From NCBI RefSeq assembly GCF_022201045.2, contig NC_068557.1, positions 24,653,501 through 24,717,500 of the forward strand: DNA of 64,000 nt, in the 5' to 3' direction. The position numbers and the translations under genes are program-made. The notes below the pieces were generated by a model. The model saw only the letters and a program-made list of their open reading frames with translations, was not told the origin of the DNA and searched no databases. This DNA is from Citrus sinensis. Taxonomy: Eukaryota; Streptophyta; Magnoliopsida; Sapindales; Rutaceae. Shown piece after piece: positions 22,698 to 35,698 of the stretch. The number at the start of each line of letters is the position of its first letter. The stretch's first letter is position 1.

Positions 22698-23368
22698 GCT
22701 TTTGTTTTGCATGTAAAAGACTTTTTGCTTTTGGCATTGAGACTTTTAGGCGGGTTTGTCCTATAATTGTTCAGTTATTTGTAATTTTATGATTTTGATT
22801 GCTTTGGAGCGAGAGTTTCTGTTGTCTTTCTATTCAATGGTGTCTGTAGTCTCACTTGCTCGTTATCAATATATGGTAACTGTGAAGACACCGATCCATT
22901 GAGATTGATTCTGTAACACTTGATGATGAAGAAACCAGGTGAATACTTTACAAATATGGTCAACACTGTGTTTTGACCGGAGATGAAGGCACAAGGAAAA
23001 CGCTTTTAAGAAAAATGGTGGAATCAATCGTAAGGTTAGTCGATATGGTCTACGTAATGATCAATTCCAGAAAGCCAAACCAGAATTCTAGTGAATAGTG
23101 ATAGAGTAGGGACAAATATGAAATGTTAACAGTAGTAGCTTAAAAACTGAACTGGAGACAGTGGCCTTGATGTCGGGGTTTTGGCGGTTTGCAAAACTAG
23201 AATGCTGATCCAAAAATTCATTGTCACAGCCTCATAGCGAGCATTTGGATAAAGTCTGTAGTCAACAATGAAAAATCATTCAAACTTCAAAACATTAGAA
23301 AGGAGAATTTGATGAAATGGCGAACTGTTTTCCCACTAGGGAAGGATTGTTTCCACCACAGGACCAAC
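22698..23368. other. 3' UTRs of two convergent genes
   Basis: The plus-strand beta-propeller gene ends at 22697 and the minus-strand small gene ends at 23369, so this ~670 bp gap holds both 3' ends. No open frame, repeat or RNA gene was seen. Confidence 0.5.
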
Positions 23369-24893
23369 TTAGCCTTGTTTAGGATTCATGGGAGGTGGTA
23401 GTGCTGGGGGCGTTATCCTGTTCTCTGTCTTTGGCTTTGATACCCCAGCTTCCTCCCTAAGCTTCTCAAGTTTCTCCACGATTTTTTTCTTCCTCTCAAG
23501 TTTCCCAACGCGGGCCTCGGCAGGTTCTGCTGAGAAAAAAGAGAGCGCACTCACAACTTCAGCCGTCATATATAGCATTGCATCTCTTCGGGGAATAGAA
23601 ATGCGTTTTTGTGCTTGCAAATTCTGCTCTTGCTTCCTTCTCACCTGCCAGCAGCAAAAGGAAATGGTGTTCTTTAAGACTGCAGTCCGGTAAAAGGAAA
23701 TGTATAATTATTTTCCTTTTTTCCCTAATCTTTTCAGATTTCACATCAAATTTTAAAATTTCAAAGCTCTATGCCCATATACTAAAACTTAACCAGCAAA
23801 AGAAAATATTTGAAAAATTTTGGTAGAGCCTAAGCTGAACTTGCAAAAAAGTACAGAGTTTGATTTATAGAAATCACTAATATTTCCAGAGAAGGCATTG
23901 GTCTGCTAGTACCACAAGTCTGTTGCAGAATCAGACATTAATTCCAGTAAAGTCAGAAAATTGGGCTATTCCATACTGTTCTTCTCATAAATAACTGTTA
24001 AATTTCAACATTTGACATGTATAAATGAACCCAATGCACAATTGAATTTCCACGGTGCATGATGCAAATCTATATTTGAAAATATTTACATCCTCTACCA
24101 CAACTAGCTAATGGACTAGTCTTTACATACATTCTAACTTGCCAATTAACAAAGTTTAAGTTAAGATCAACTCTCCGGAAACTCGTATGGAGGGACTCTG
24201 TAAAGCAAGACAAACTTGCAAAAAATCAAAATGGGTGTTGTTGTACTATTGTTTCCCAAGCCAAGAACAATAGTCAAAATTGGAACACAATTCAGACTTT
24301 GGAGTTTTGGAGATAACTCACATAAACAGCAAAGTGTGTATAGAGTTTTACACTAGGTTCTAGTAGTACTACACAGAAAATGTTTCCAGAAACACCGCAA
24401 TCAAGGGCATTTCTCGATCCCTTCTGTTTCCCATGTTTCCGATGACAACAAATCCATAACCCCAAGAGGCTCAAAGCCTCAAACACAAAATGCTTTTGTC
24501 AGTTAACATAAATAACTTGCTATGAAATCCGATTACAGCCAAACTAAAACAAAAACTAAATTAAATCTGACTGTTCAATTAGTGTTTAATCAAATTAGTA
24601 AAGCTGTTGAAGCTTAAGCTTACGAGGATGACAAGGTTGAAATCTTTTTAAAATATAACAATTTAATTACTTCAATCACTGGGCATTCAAGATTAGAATA
24701 GTGGGTTGAGCTTATATTTCCGAGGCAACACACAGAAACTGATTACAAAGCTAAAAAATTTCCAACTTTGAACCTGAAGAGCAACAGCTCGTGTCCTTGT
24801 TGACAACATTTCCGGCCCTTTAGCCAGTAACTCCATTTCACCGGGTACCGGGGGAACTGGGACCGCCATCAGCTTCGAATGAGCGTATGCCAT
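23369..24893 (-). CDS. unrecognised 131-residue protein, possible organelle/lumen-targeted
   Basis: Two minus-strand exons: 24893-24774 (120 nt, 40 codons, MAYAHSKLMAVPVPPVPG... to VALQ, donor GT) and 23644-23369 (acceptor CAG, joins in phase 0, ends TAA). I do not recognise the family. Around residues 55-80 it has IPRRDAMLYMTAEVVSALSFFSAEPAEA: a twin Arg, a moderately hydrophobic stretch, and an AEA site. This resembles a bipartite thylakoid-lumen (Tat-type) signal. It is followed by a Lys/Glu-rich helix (GKLERKKKIVEKLEKLREE) and a Pro-rich end (PPALPPPMNPKQ). The N-terminal 40 residues do not look like a classical transit peptide. A ~1.13 kb intron separates the exons. The splice joins and the single continuous frame support a real gene; targeting is inference. 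Confidence 0.65.
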
Positions 24894-26293
24894 CTATCTC
24901 CGTGAATAATTCCTAGTTAGATCAACGTCAACGAGCTTAATTTAGCAGTTAGCACACTCCGGAGCCGATTAAGAGCAAGAATGTTCTCCTTCTCATCAAT
25001 TTTATCTTTTTTATTTTATCTTTTGGGTTTAAACTCCACATGGACGGGAGAGGATGGGCTCATCTGGGCCGGGCGAAGTGCTTTGCAATGAGTTTTGCTG
25101 TTCGTACCCCCCTTGATAAAAAATCCTTGATCTAATCTCTTATGTTTTGGTTGAGCTGTTTGTTATTTTATTAACACCCTTCATTATTCTCATAAAACTC
25201 CCTATTCCATAAAACTCCATATTCTATTATGATTATAATTAAAGAAAATAAAAATAAAATAACCTATAAATATGTACTCCCAATTCGATAGGTGTATAAA
25301 TATTGTGTGATTCGCAAAAAATGGATAATTTTGAATTTCTAATTATAGTTTCTTGTTTTGAGTAAATAATAAAGAAATTAATTAATCTATTTAACTCAAA
25401 TTCCTATAATATGAGCCGGTAGCCCATTGTTGAACCCATTTGAAAGCGTGGGTAGTAGGAGTACCAATAGCGATATGACTTCATTCCTCCTCCAGTCTTA
25501 AAAATTGAGTGAAGATAGATTTCTCTCTCACTAATGTGGGTAGAGTAGATTTTTCTTCAAAATTTATAAAAATAGAGATTTGAACTGTGCTAGATTTTAT
25601 TGATCGATATACACAGCTATTAGGATGGTGGTTATATAAAGAACCCAAAGAACATACAATAAGTTAAAACACTTTACTTATTAAGAGTGTCTTGGAGGTT
25701 TTTGATGTATAATATAGCCATGCCTTTATATAGGCAATCAAAAACCAGTTACATGTTTGAATTTTAACAAATAAATTCCACTAACCTTTTGGAAGTTATG
25801 TATTCAAATCTAAACATGTTTTTATATCGTCTCTTGTAATTAGAAAGCAATGATAATGAATAAGCTAAGCGAATCCCCCAATTATGGCAATATAGGTATT
25901 CTTTTCTTTTCAGTCTTTCAGTTTCATATGTACGTTAAGCTTTCGTAAAACTTAAATACTTTCCTCATTAAAATTAATTATGACACGCTAGAGTTGGTTT
26001 CCACATAGGAGTATTAATAACAATATTTTGAAAATATTTAGATATATTATATAGATGTAGGTTAACTATTACTCTTAGATTAATTAGTGAATGCAAGTAT
26101 TAGAAGTTTTAGACAATAAAACATACATAGAATTTTACATGGTTCAAATGACAATTCTATCCATGAGGCCAAGCCCCGATGTTAAGTAATTCACTAAGTA
26201 TAGGAAGACTACAATATTGAATTCTTACATAACTTCATACTCTCTCTTACTTTTGCCATCACTTTAGTTGAATCAACTTAACAACAAGCACCA

Positions 26294-26603
26294 ATGGGCG
26301 TTTGATCCAGTGGGAGAACCCTTGCACTTACAATAATGAGTGCAAGGGTTCGAGCCTCCATAAAAACATTTATGAAGCTTATTTACAATCCTCCCTCAAT
26401 TATTAAATAATTGAGTAGAGCCAGTCTATTCCTCACGAAATATGAGTAGAGTGGACAGCTCTCGAATATTTGAGAAGGTTTGAAGAATTTGGGTAGCGCT
26501 TCAGAGGAGTACATGCCACGAAGAAGGTCCCAATTGTAGAATCTATTTGTAAATATTAATTGTAATACCTACAGTCCTGTATAACAGTATTAAAAAAAAA
26601 AAA
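26294..26603 (+). mobile_element. tRNA-derived SINE with poly(A) tail and 18-bp target duplication
   Basis: A-box-like GATCCAGTGGGAGAACCC and B box GGGTTCGAGCCTCC open the element, which ends in an A13 tail. Direct repeats ACTTAACAACAAGCACCA (26276-26293) and ACTTAACAACGAGCACCA (26604-26621) flank it with one mismatch. The body block CTCTCGAATATTTGAGAAGG matches the SINE at 20060-20334. Confidence 0.85.
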
Positions 26604-28239
26604 ACTTAACAACGAGCACCACTCATTTTCTTATTTATAACCTTGATGTGAAATTCCTTCACTATTAAAAATAACCCCTTCTCCCACATAGACCAATCAA
26701 CAAAAAAAAGTCTAACAATAGATTGAGAGAAATATAAAACATGAAAACTAAAACTCCATGCGTAATTACGGTAAGTACTGTTCATCACGACATTGTGCTA
26801 ATACTATTTACCTACACTGTTTATGTAATATTCATTTGCACTAAATTCTAATTCTCTACTTGTGGGGAACCATACCCTGTTTATTAGAAATAATTATATT
26901 CTTAAAACAAGTCATAGTGGAGTTCATATTCCTAGCCCCAACATACACGCGCATAATTCATAATCCTAGTGACAGAGCAAAACTGAGTTGATTCAACTTA
27001 CAACATGAGTGTGAGGTAAAATGGACAATTCTCGAAGATAAAGATAATGAAGTCATTATTAATAATTAACAAAATGTCATTTGCTAAGGACATGCGCTCG
27101 ATGAATAGTTTAAAATAATTTTCTTGATTAAGCCGTTAAAATAGCATTTACTGCATTTGCATGTGATACACAGAACTTGTAAATAAGTAGAACTTATGAA
27201 GCTTTCAATTCATAATGCTAAAAAATTATAGTGAAACATTTCGTTCAATTAATATATTGTTTATTTTCTTCGAGTAGATTCTTTTCTTTCAATGTATTCT
27301 CATATGTTAATTTCATCAAATGCAATACACATGTCCGTTAATATAGTTTAGTTTTTCGATTATTTTTTCTAGATTAGATGAGAAATTAGTATGCTTGACC
27401 CTCTGTACAGAGTAATTCAAAGCTTTGTCAACCAAACAATTACACCCAACCTTAAAGTCTAAAGGGGAATTTACCCCAAGTATAGATGAATGGATGATAG
27501 ACTTTAGTTCAGTCCTTTTTTTAGCACTGCTTCCTCAAAAAGCACCTACACATTTAACCTAACTCATGAATCAAAATTTATTATTGATACAAATTTTTGT
27601 TCAATGAATAGTAACCCATTTTTATTTCCAAATTTCTTCTATATCAAGTTTGTTGGCCAAATTTCTCTTTAAGGTGAGGGTCTATGATTACATGTCTTTT
27701 TTTAATAAATTATTCAACAATAAAAAATGGTCAAAGGGTGCCAGAGTTATTGGCGGTAACCCTTTGACACTTAAATTATCCTTTAGTAAATTATCATTTA
27801 GTACTCAATTTATACAAAGAGAGAGAGAGAGAGAGTTTAGAGGGAAATAAACAACATTTTTGTACTTTTTTTTTAACCTTTAGAGTATGATGTCTTTGCA
27901 TTTGTTTAGGTATCTTGAAGCATGAGGTGGAGGAGTTATCGTGACATATGACATTATTGTCATGACAATGGTCCACAAGATCCATGCATAATGACATCTA
28001 TCAACATGTGTCAAGTCTTATTCATGACAAATCTTCATAGTCACTTGTGCTGATTTTTTTGGCACTTGAACTTGACTTTGTCTCTTATATTGGTTCCTTA
28101 TTAAGAGATTTGGATTTGCGACATATCTCCCATAAGAGAATTTTTGTAAAGTCTTTTCTCATAGGCATCTAGAATATTTTATAAGTAATTGGTTCTAGTT
28201 GATTTTTATAGAGAATGGCCCTAGAACATTTTTAACAAG

Positions 28240-28670
28240 ATTTTCCTATAAACAGTTTCTTTAGAATGTTTGCCCATAAACAATTCACATAAAGTGTTTG
28301 CCTATTGACACATTCAAATGTGTAGAATATATGTTCACCCGTAGGCTCAACCCGTAGAATTTGTATTTGCCCGTTGGCTCATTCAGTAAAATGTTTGTTT
28401 GCCCAATAGACTTATCCTATAGAATGTTTACTTGCCTAAAGGCCCATTTCATATAATAATTATTTGCCCATAATCTCATTCGGTACAATGTTTGTCTGTC
28501 TATAAGCACATTCTTTAGAATGTTTATTTGCCCGTAGGCTCATTCTAATGTATGTTTGCGTCGTAGGCTCGTAGAATGTTCATTTGCTTGTAGGTCTATT
28601 ATGTAGAGTTATCATTTGCCTATAGGCACATTCCATAAAATATTTGTTTGCTTATAGGTTCATTCTGTAG
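28240..28670. repeat. diverged minisatellite, unit about 35-40 bp
   Basis: About eleven degenerate copies of a unit like TTTGCCCGTAGGCTCATTC + TGTAGAATG follow one another with variable length. Copies differ strongly, so the array is old. Confidence 0.7.
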
Positions 28671-28734
28671 ATTTTTTTTGTAATTCCTAGGCTATTTTTA
28701 TAGAAAATAAATATAGGTTATTTTTTATATTATT

Positions 28735-29195
28735 ATACCTTGGTATTTTGTCAAAGACTCGCTCTTTGGGCATTTCACTTAAAAGTGTTTTCTAAGTATT
28801 TAGATCATTCTTTATAAAGAATGAACCTAGGACATTCTTTGTAGGATTAATCTTTGACACTTTGCCGAATACTTGCCCTTTGGGCATTTTACTAAGATTA
28901 TTTTCTAAGTACCTATGTATTTTTGTTAATAAATAGACTTATATCATTCTTTGAAGAATTACGCTTTTGGCGCTTTGTCAAAGATACACTCTTTTGGCAT
29001 TTTACTTAAAAATATTTTCTTAGCATCTAAGTCATTTTTTGTAAAGATTAGACCTAATAAAGAATGGATTTAGGTCATTCTTTATAGAATTATGGTTTTG
29101 GCATTTTGTTGAGTACCTGCACCTTCGACATTTTACATAGAAGTATTTTTTTAAGTACTTAGGTTATTTTTTTGTTAAAGAATGACTTAAGTTTA
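28735..29195. repeat. minisatellite, unit about 115-130 bp, left block
   Basis: Each unit contains TTTGTCAAAGACTTGCTCTT-like, GGGCATTTTACTTAAAA, TTTTCTAAGTACCTAAGTCA and TTCTTTGTA(G/A)AATTACGC-like segments. The ATTTTACTTAAAA anchor recurs at about 28768, 28882, 28998 and 29129. The same unit resumes at 31022, so a ~1.8 kb insertion split one array. Confidence 0.75.
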
Positions 29196-29199
29196 TAGG

Positions 29200-30230
29200 T
29201 GATTGATGCTAAAAAGTGTACATTTAGTAAGGATAAAATTATCAGTTTTTCACTTACAGTGTTAATTAATACGCTCATTGTTCGTAAATTATCTTAACAC
29301 TCCCCAAATATATTTATGTTAAATTAATTTGTAACACGTTAATATTAATTTGCAGATAAATTTCAAAAATAAGGAGGGATTAGAGCTGAAAGCAGAAGAT
29401 AAAGAAGTTTGATTGTATTAATATAAAAGTCAAAAAAAAAATTGAAAAGTGTGCCTGAGCCACTTATCAGGATGGGCAAGTGGCTGCCACCATCCACTTG
29501 CTTATCCCTTTAATTATTAAAAGTAATAAGATAATAATAAATTAAATAAGAATAGAAGGAACGAAGGTGGCTGGGAGCCGGGAGAAAACAAAGTGAAGTT
29601 GAGGAATTTCTTTCTTTTTTTTTCTTTTCTTGTTTTCTAGTGTAATCAATTTCATTATAATATATTTCAAAAGTTTGTCAAATAAAAAGAGTGTTTTATT
29701 TTCTTTCAATATGAGTGACTAATTTTACTAAGCTGAGGTGAAGGGTGAAGCTCAAGGTTTTCAAATTATTAAATTAATTACTTTCTCAATTGAGTTTTAA
29801 GTTTATTTTATTATTTTCTAGTTATTTTTATGTCATGTTAATTTATAGATTTCCTTGGATTTGTATGGTATTTTGACATAATATCAACACATTAATATAG
29901 TTGTGGCACATTAAGTACTTGATGTCATATTTATCCACACATATAGTTAGCTCAGAATTAAATGATATAATAATTAATTGGTAAAAGTGAGGCAAAATAT
30001 AAAAATGTGAGAGTATTAAAATTATAGTTTGAATACTGAGAGTGGATCTCGTAACCTTAGCATAATTTTAAATTGATTCATAGTAATTTCTTTTCCCGCA
30101 ATTAATTTTCTTTATTTAAAAAATTGACTACTAGATTTTAATTTCATGTGGTTCGACCCCGGACTCACCAGGTTATATTATAACTAGACACTTTTATACT
30201 TGGGAATAATAACATTTTTGAGTTGTGTCA
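29200..30230 (+). mobile_element. probable solo LTR of a Ty3/gypsy (Tat/Athila-type) retrotransposon
   Basis: The segment begins TGATTGATGC and ends TTGAGTTGTGTCA. Its 3' part has GTTCGACCCCGGACTCACC, and its middle has GAGTGACTAATTTTACTAAG and GAGGTGAAGGGTGAAG. I associate all three with LTRs of plant Tat/Athila-type elements. Flanking pentamers are ATAGG (29195-29199) and ATGGG (30231-30235), a one-mismatch target duplication. No internal retroelement genes or second LTR are visible. It interrupts the ~115 bp minisatellite. Confidence 0.5.
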
Positions 30231-30367
30231 ATGGGTAGATCTAGTTAAGGCTCAGGAGGAGCTTCAACCCTTCTACACCATTATTTTTTTTCTTTTAAAT
30301 GTACCCTAAGTCCCTTTTAAAAGAGTTAAACAAAAAGAGTTTGAATATATCTTTTACATGATAAAAT

Positions 30368-31020
30368 ACTTGTAGTTTAGTAGTAGAGTATTATTTGGTA
30401 GTTTTGGAGACTTGAGTTGAAAACTCAATAGTCATATAATTTTGATTTTTTGGATATTTGGTGGAGATTACTTAAAAACAAAAAAGACTTTCATAAACAT
30501 GGTCACAATGAGGTCTAACATTTAAAATAAATAATTTATTACCATTATTTTTTCAAATCTAAGAGAAAGTAATAGAATTTGAGTTTTTGAAACTTTAATA
30601 ATACTCAAGTGGATGGTAAAAAAGAATAATAGGTGCCCAAAATTAAATTAGAATTTTTTGAACTAACCCCCTAATTTAAGTGTCCCCTCTACTTGTAGTT
30701 TAGTGGCAGGAGTATTATTTAGTAGTTTTGGAGACTTGCGTTTAAAACTTAGTAACCATATAATTTTGTTTTTTAAGATATTTGATGGAGATTACTTTTT
30801 TTAAAAATACTTTCATAAATGTGGTCACAACGAGGTCTAACATTTAAAACAAATAATTTATTACTATTATTTTTTAACATTTAAGAGAAAGTAATAGAAT
30901 TTGAGTTTTTGAGACTTTGATTATACTCAAGTGGGTGGTAAAATAATAATAGGTGGCTAAAATTAAATTAGAAAATTTTGAACTAAGCCCCCCAATTTAA
31001 GAGCCCCCCCCCCCCCCCCC
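30368..31020. repeat. diverged direct tandem duplication, unit about 323 bp
   Basis: Units start at 30368 and 30691 with ACTTGTAGTTTAGT. Both contain GTAGTTTTGGAGACTTG, GGTCACAA(T/C)GAGGTCTAACA, AAGAGAAAGTAATAGAATTT and a CCCC(C)TAATTTAAG-type end. The second unit ends in a C18 run. Origin unknown; possibly part of the material inserted with the neighbouring LTR. Confidence 0.75.
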
Positions 31021-31021
31021 C

Positions 31022-31425
31022 AAGTTATTTTTAGTAAAGAGTAAACTTAAGTAATTCTTTATAGGATTACGCTTGTGGCGCTTTATCGAAGGTTTGTTCT
31101 TTGAGCATTTTACTTAAAAAATATTTTTTACATATCTATATTATTCTTTATAAAAAATGGACTTAGATAATTCTTTGTAAAGAATTTACCTAAATCACTC
31201 TTTGTAGAATTACACCTTTGATGCTTTGTCAAGAAATTACTTTTTGAGCATTTTACTTAAAAATATTTTATAGGTACCTAAGTCATTCTTTGTAAAGATT
31301 TGACTTATGTCATTATTTGTAGAATTACGCTTTTGACGCTTTATCAAAAACTTGCTAAATGACCGCTTTACTTAAAAATATTTTTTAAATGTTTTGGTCA
31401 TTTTTTATTAAAAAAAAAGGGACTA
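31022..31425. repeat. minisatellite, unit about 115-145 bp, right block
   Basis: A continuation of the array at 28735-29195: GAGCATTTTACTTAAAAA recurs at about 31103 and 31247, and a variant at 31363, with CATTCTTTGTAAAGA and AGAATTACGC-type blocks between. Confidence 0.75.
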
Positions 31426-32480
31426 GGTCTTTTTTTTTTAATCTCATCTTTACTCATGAAAAACAAACATAAAATAATTTCATGCAGAAAGATTTTATTA
31501 GGCTATATTTTTTGTGGGCTCCTATACTTCATAACAGTTCTAAGGTTCTAAAATCTAAGTTTCATAAAAAAAAAAAAATAGTCAAAGTGTGAATTTATTA
31601 TCTAATATTAGGGTTTCTTTATCATGATGAAGACACAAGGTAATTGTAATTGGTCATAAAGAGGCAACGAAAAGTGCATCATCTCGTCACATGCATGATA
31701 AATAGTGTGAATTTGTACAACAACTAATAATTTTAGTTTTTTTTAGAAGCCCAGAAGAGGGCGCACGCACCTCGAGTCACCAATATTCCAACTCGTTGTC
31801 ATGAATAACTAACGTGGAGCTTGTCCAACCTGTGCACTGAACTTGTTTACTTGTGGGGGGAAAAATAAAGAAAAAAGAAAGAAAGAAAGCGACCGTACAC
31901 TATTCTTTGAACATATCTTTTACCTTTGCATCATTAATTTTGAATCAGAGAAAGAGAGAGTCGTTATACCTGGGTGCATGCATCCTCGTTATAATCGATT
32001 CCTGCGTGACTGGTTGTCGCATAATGTGATATATTGTGTTGTGTGTTTGAAACATTGAAAGTGGAGTAGGGTGTTGAGTTCCATGCAAACCCTTGTCAAA
32101 TGAAGAGTCCCCTGCTTATACCTCACATTCGTTGTCTGTTCGACCTCAGAATTCTACTATATTAGAACTATTTCATTGTTGTTAATTTGATAACTAACCA
32201 GTTTATTATTTTTTATTCTCCAAATTAAGATTAACGATAAAAGTTACAAAAATGATATCAAAATTCTACTCCAAAAGAACGTGTTTCGGGAATTGGATCA
32301 TAGGTAAAGGATGAAAGGATCTGAATGAAGTCTAGAGAGGCCAGATATTAGTAGTAAATACACGTGCCATGCTGAGACGGCTACGATGGAAAAGCGTTTT
32401 GTGTAGGAAAAACTTAACGCGTAAACCTAACACGAAACTCAAACCTACCACACACTTCACTGTTTGTGGCATTCTAGCAT

Positions 32481-32528
32481 TAATGGTATATTTTGTCACG
32501 GTAGTAATGGTATATTTTGTCACGGTAG
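32481..32528. repeat. perfect 24-bp tandem duplication
   Basis: The 24-base unit beginning TAATGGTATATTTTG and ending CACGGTAG occurs twice without a mismatch (32481-32504, 32505-32528), so the duplication is recent. Confidence 0.9.
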
Positions 32529-35484
32529 TAGGTACCAAGATCCTAAAAACAAAAATCATTGGGTTCTTTGATCATGCCCTTTCCTAGTTCCTCCAGATCC
32601 GCATCTTTTAAAATAATGACATTCATACATGAAAATATATAATAATAATAATAATAATAACCATAATAATAGAATTATATTTTTATTTAGTGCTACCGAA
32701 TTCAACTTACAGAAAGATGCTCTAAGAGTATTTCCAACATAGAAATTACCTAAAAGAAAAAGTAATTTAAGTTTTTTTTTAAATTATTATTTTAACCCAA
32801 AAAAAAGTTTCTTGAACTATTGCAGATGATGCATGAGAGTGTTAGTGTCTAATCGAATTGATCTATTATTCTATTGTATTGGCCTTTTAAAGCGGAGAAG
32901 GTCTTTGATGCAATTAGAATTTTGCTCTTCATTCATTCACTATTTATCACATGTAAATGTGTATTATTTTAATTAGTTGAATCATACCCATCAAAGAATG
33001 AATTAAAAAAAGAAAAATACTCTAAAAGCACTCAAAAACTTTCCTTTTGAGCAACATAAAATAATCGACAATTAAAGGCACATGCTAAGCTGTAAGTAAG
33101 TAATTAATATATAAGCCAGAACAGCTCTCTTCTTAAATATGGCAGCAAAGGTTCTCATTCTACAATGTATCCAACACCTTGGTGCATATACAACAATTTG
33201 GCAAAGAAAGATGTTCAAATTCAACGGTATTATTTATTTTAATCTCTATGAAATAAACCCTTAGAGAGAATTAATACAGGATGAAGGATGACAAAAAGAG
33301 CATGAAGAACCCCCAGATTTAAGGAAGGAAGATTCAAGCGACGATAGACTTTATATAGTTATTTATCAATTTGCAAATCATACACATCACCATGTTTCTA
33401 TCCTAGATGCTTGTTAAAATCAAACCGTACCCAATTTAAACCACAGAACGAAATAAATCTTTTTTCTTTTATTGGGTATTGAACGAGGATAAAAAGAAAT
33501 TTGTTTCCGATGCAAAGAGAAAGTGTTATAATTAAATAGATTGAAAAAAAAAAGAAAAAGGTCCAGCTAGTTTAGAGTTCGATGAGAAACATCAGGTCCT
33601 GAAAAAGGTGTCAGTCTGATGCAAAATTTTAATTGAAAAAGAAAAAAAGAAGTAAAAGATTTTGTACATACGCAGAAACAATTTTATCATATCACAACTT
33701 AATTCTTATCAGTTATCATATCTTTCTACTTTTTTAGAGCACCTGAAAGTTAGATGTAAAGCTGTAACTTACAACTTGCAGAAAACACAAACGTTATTGA
33801 TCTATATGTATCTATCTATGCTTTTAAATGTTTACACCTAACTAACAGGCTAACTTGTTTATTTATATACATATTTATATATTTGCACAGGCATCCGCAT
33901 GCACACATGTAATTTCTTACTTTAGATGTAGATTCAAGGAAGAGCGTTTTCCTAGAAGAGAAATTTATGATTCTAATTGTGATGAATTTCAGAGGTGCGA
34001 TCGAGTGAGCTAGTTTGAAGCTGATTGATCTAAAAAGACTTTGGAAATTGATAATATCTAAATATGATCTAAGAAGATTTTAGGAATTGATACAATATGA
34101 TCTAAAAAGATTTTAATTAGGTCATAGATTATATCTAATTAACTGGGGGTTTTTTCATAAGGTCTAACAACATATGTATGTTCAAGGTCGAACAGACAAC
34201 GAGGCAAAGGTTAACTCGCAAAAGACTGCTCACTTGACAAGCATAGCATGGAATCCACTCACCCGTTGATTGATTATTCAAATCCTCTCATCCAATTTTT
34301 TATATGCGTATAGTTCTATCATATGTGAAAACCCACCTGAAAACAACAAAAACGAAAAAAAAAAATATAGTGAAACTAAGCTCTCTAAATCAAGCTTAAA
34401 TAAAGTTAATTAAAACAATTAAAGCTGGAGATTATCAAAATATAAGAACGCAAGGAAATGAAGAATAAGAATATACCAATTAGTATTAGTTCTCTTTGGC
34501 CACAGTTATTCGAAAACCATGTAGCTGGTTTTGTGTGTTTTGTGCAAAGGGAACAAGGTAGATTATATAGCGATAAGATGAAGAAAAGGCTTGATGTGTT
34601 TGAGTATGTGTCCTTTTTTGTATGAATCTGATACATTTGGCTTAGCTCGTGAGACGCTTTGACTAGCTGGTGACACACATACATGACACCAACGGTGCAT
34701 ATGCATTATGCAATTCCCTTTAACAACCTCCTCAGTAAATTGAGAATAAAAACTAAATGAAAATTAAAAATTAATTTTATGTGTCTATTGATAGAGAAAG
34801 AGAAAGAGAGAGAGAGTATATGAAAATGAAATTAAGAGAGAGAGTGATTAAGACTCAGATTTGAAAATGAGCAGGTTAGCTGTGCTCGTGTGATTCCGAA
34901 AATAAAATGTTGTGTCCAACCTCACATGATCCTAATCCCATCTACCATCCGCTACTCTTTTTCTTTCTTCCAATCGTTTTTGTATATACTGTTACACAAA
35001 CAAAATATTTTTCTTTCAAAAAAAAAAAATTGTTAATAGGTTAATTGCGCACAGCTCGAGTATTTGAACCCAAAATTTACTTTCACATTATATTATATAC
35101 AGAACCCCCCCCCCCCCTTTTGTTTTATCTACTGTTACACAAACACAATATATGGAAGCTCTCGACCTCACGTGCATGATTCATACTTAAAATTTAAGTT
35201 ATGCATTGAGGGTCACCTCTAACTTAAATTCTTTGTTCATGAACTATTCTTAACGGACGTGAGATATTTTCAACTTACACATAAATATGATTCAATCCTA
35301 TATGGAAGAAGTTGTCCGAAATCGGAAGTTCCTAATTAATTAATTGAGGGTTAACTCAAACTTCTATTTTTTGTCTATAAATTATTTTTTATCTAGAATA
35401 CTTTTCATATGACACATTGCCGCATGGGGATCAGGGTGCTCCTAACCAACCACAATCCTCTCCTGAATTTCCTCAAGATACACG

Positions 35485-35698
35485 CTTTTAAATACAATTT
35501 TAAACCAAAATTTTCAACCATTAGGTTAGATCGAAATGAAGAGTTAAGATTAGATGACATGAGTTATTAATCTCATTAATATTTTTCTCTTTACTCTCTT
35601 TAATGTTTAAAATTCTCTTTCTTTTTTATTTAAAATTTTCTCTTTTCTCTCTCCTATAAATTTATAAATGAAATAATTAAAACCATCAAAATTAGTTT
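35485..35698 (+). repeat. left arm of a ~210-bp inverted repeat
   Basis: The inverse complement of 37233-37434. Shared blocks include TTAGATGACATGA-TTATTAAT, TTTTTTATTTAAAATTTTCT, TCTCTCTCCTATA and AAAACCATCAAAATTA. The arms bracket about 1.5 kb that contains the hAT element at 36287-37026. Confidence 0.75.

Noticed and set aside
28240..28670. CRISPR-like regular repeats
   Set aside because: Units are degenerate, contiguous and lack unique spacers; this is a plant nuclear minisatellite.
33570..33640. Possible C/D snoRNA (CGATGAG ... CTGATG)
   Set aside because: The C box does not match RUGAUGA and no terminal stem is visible.
34406..34684. 92-codon minus-strand frame
   Set aside because: No recognisable motif; AT-rich, hydrophobic tail of the sort expected by chance; no splice or promoter support.
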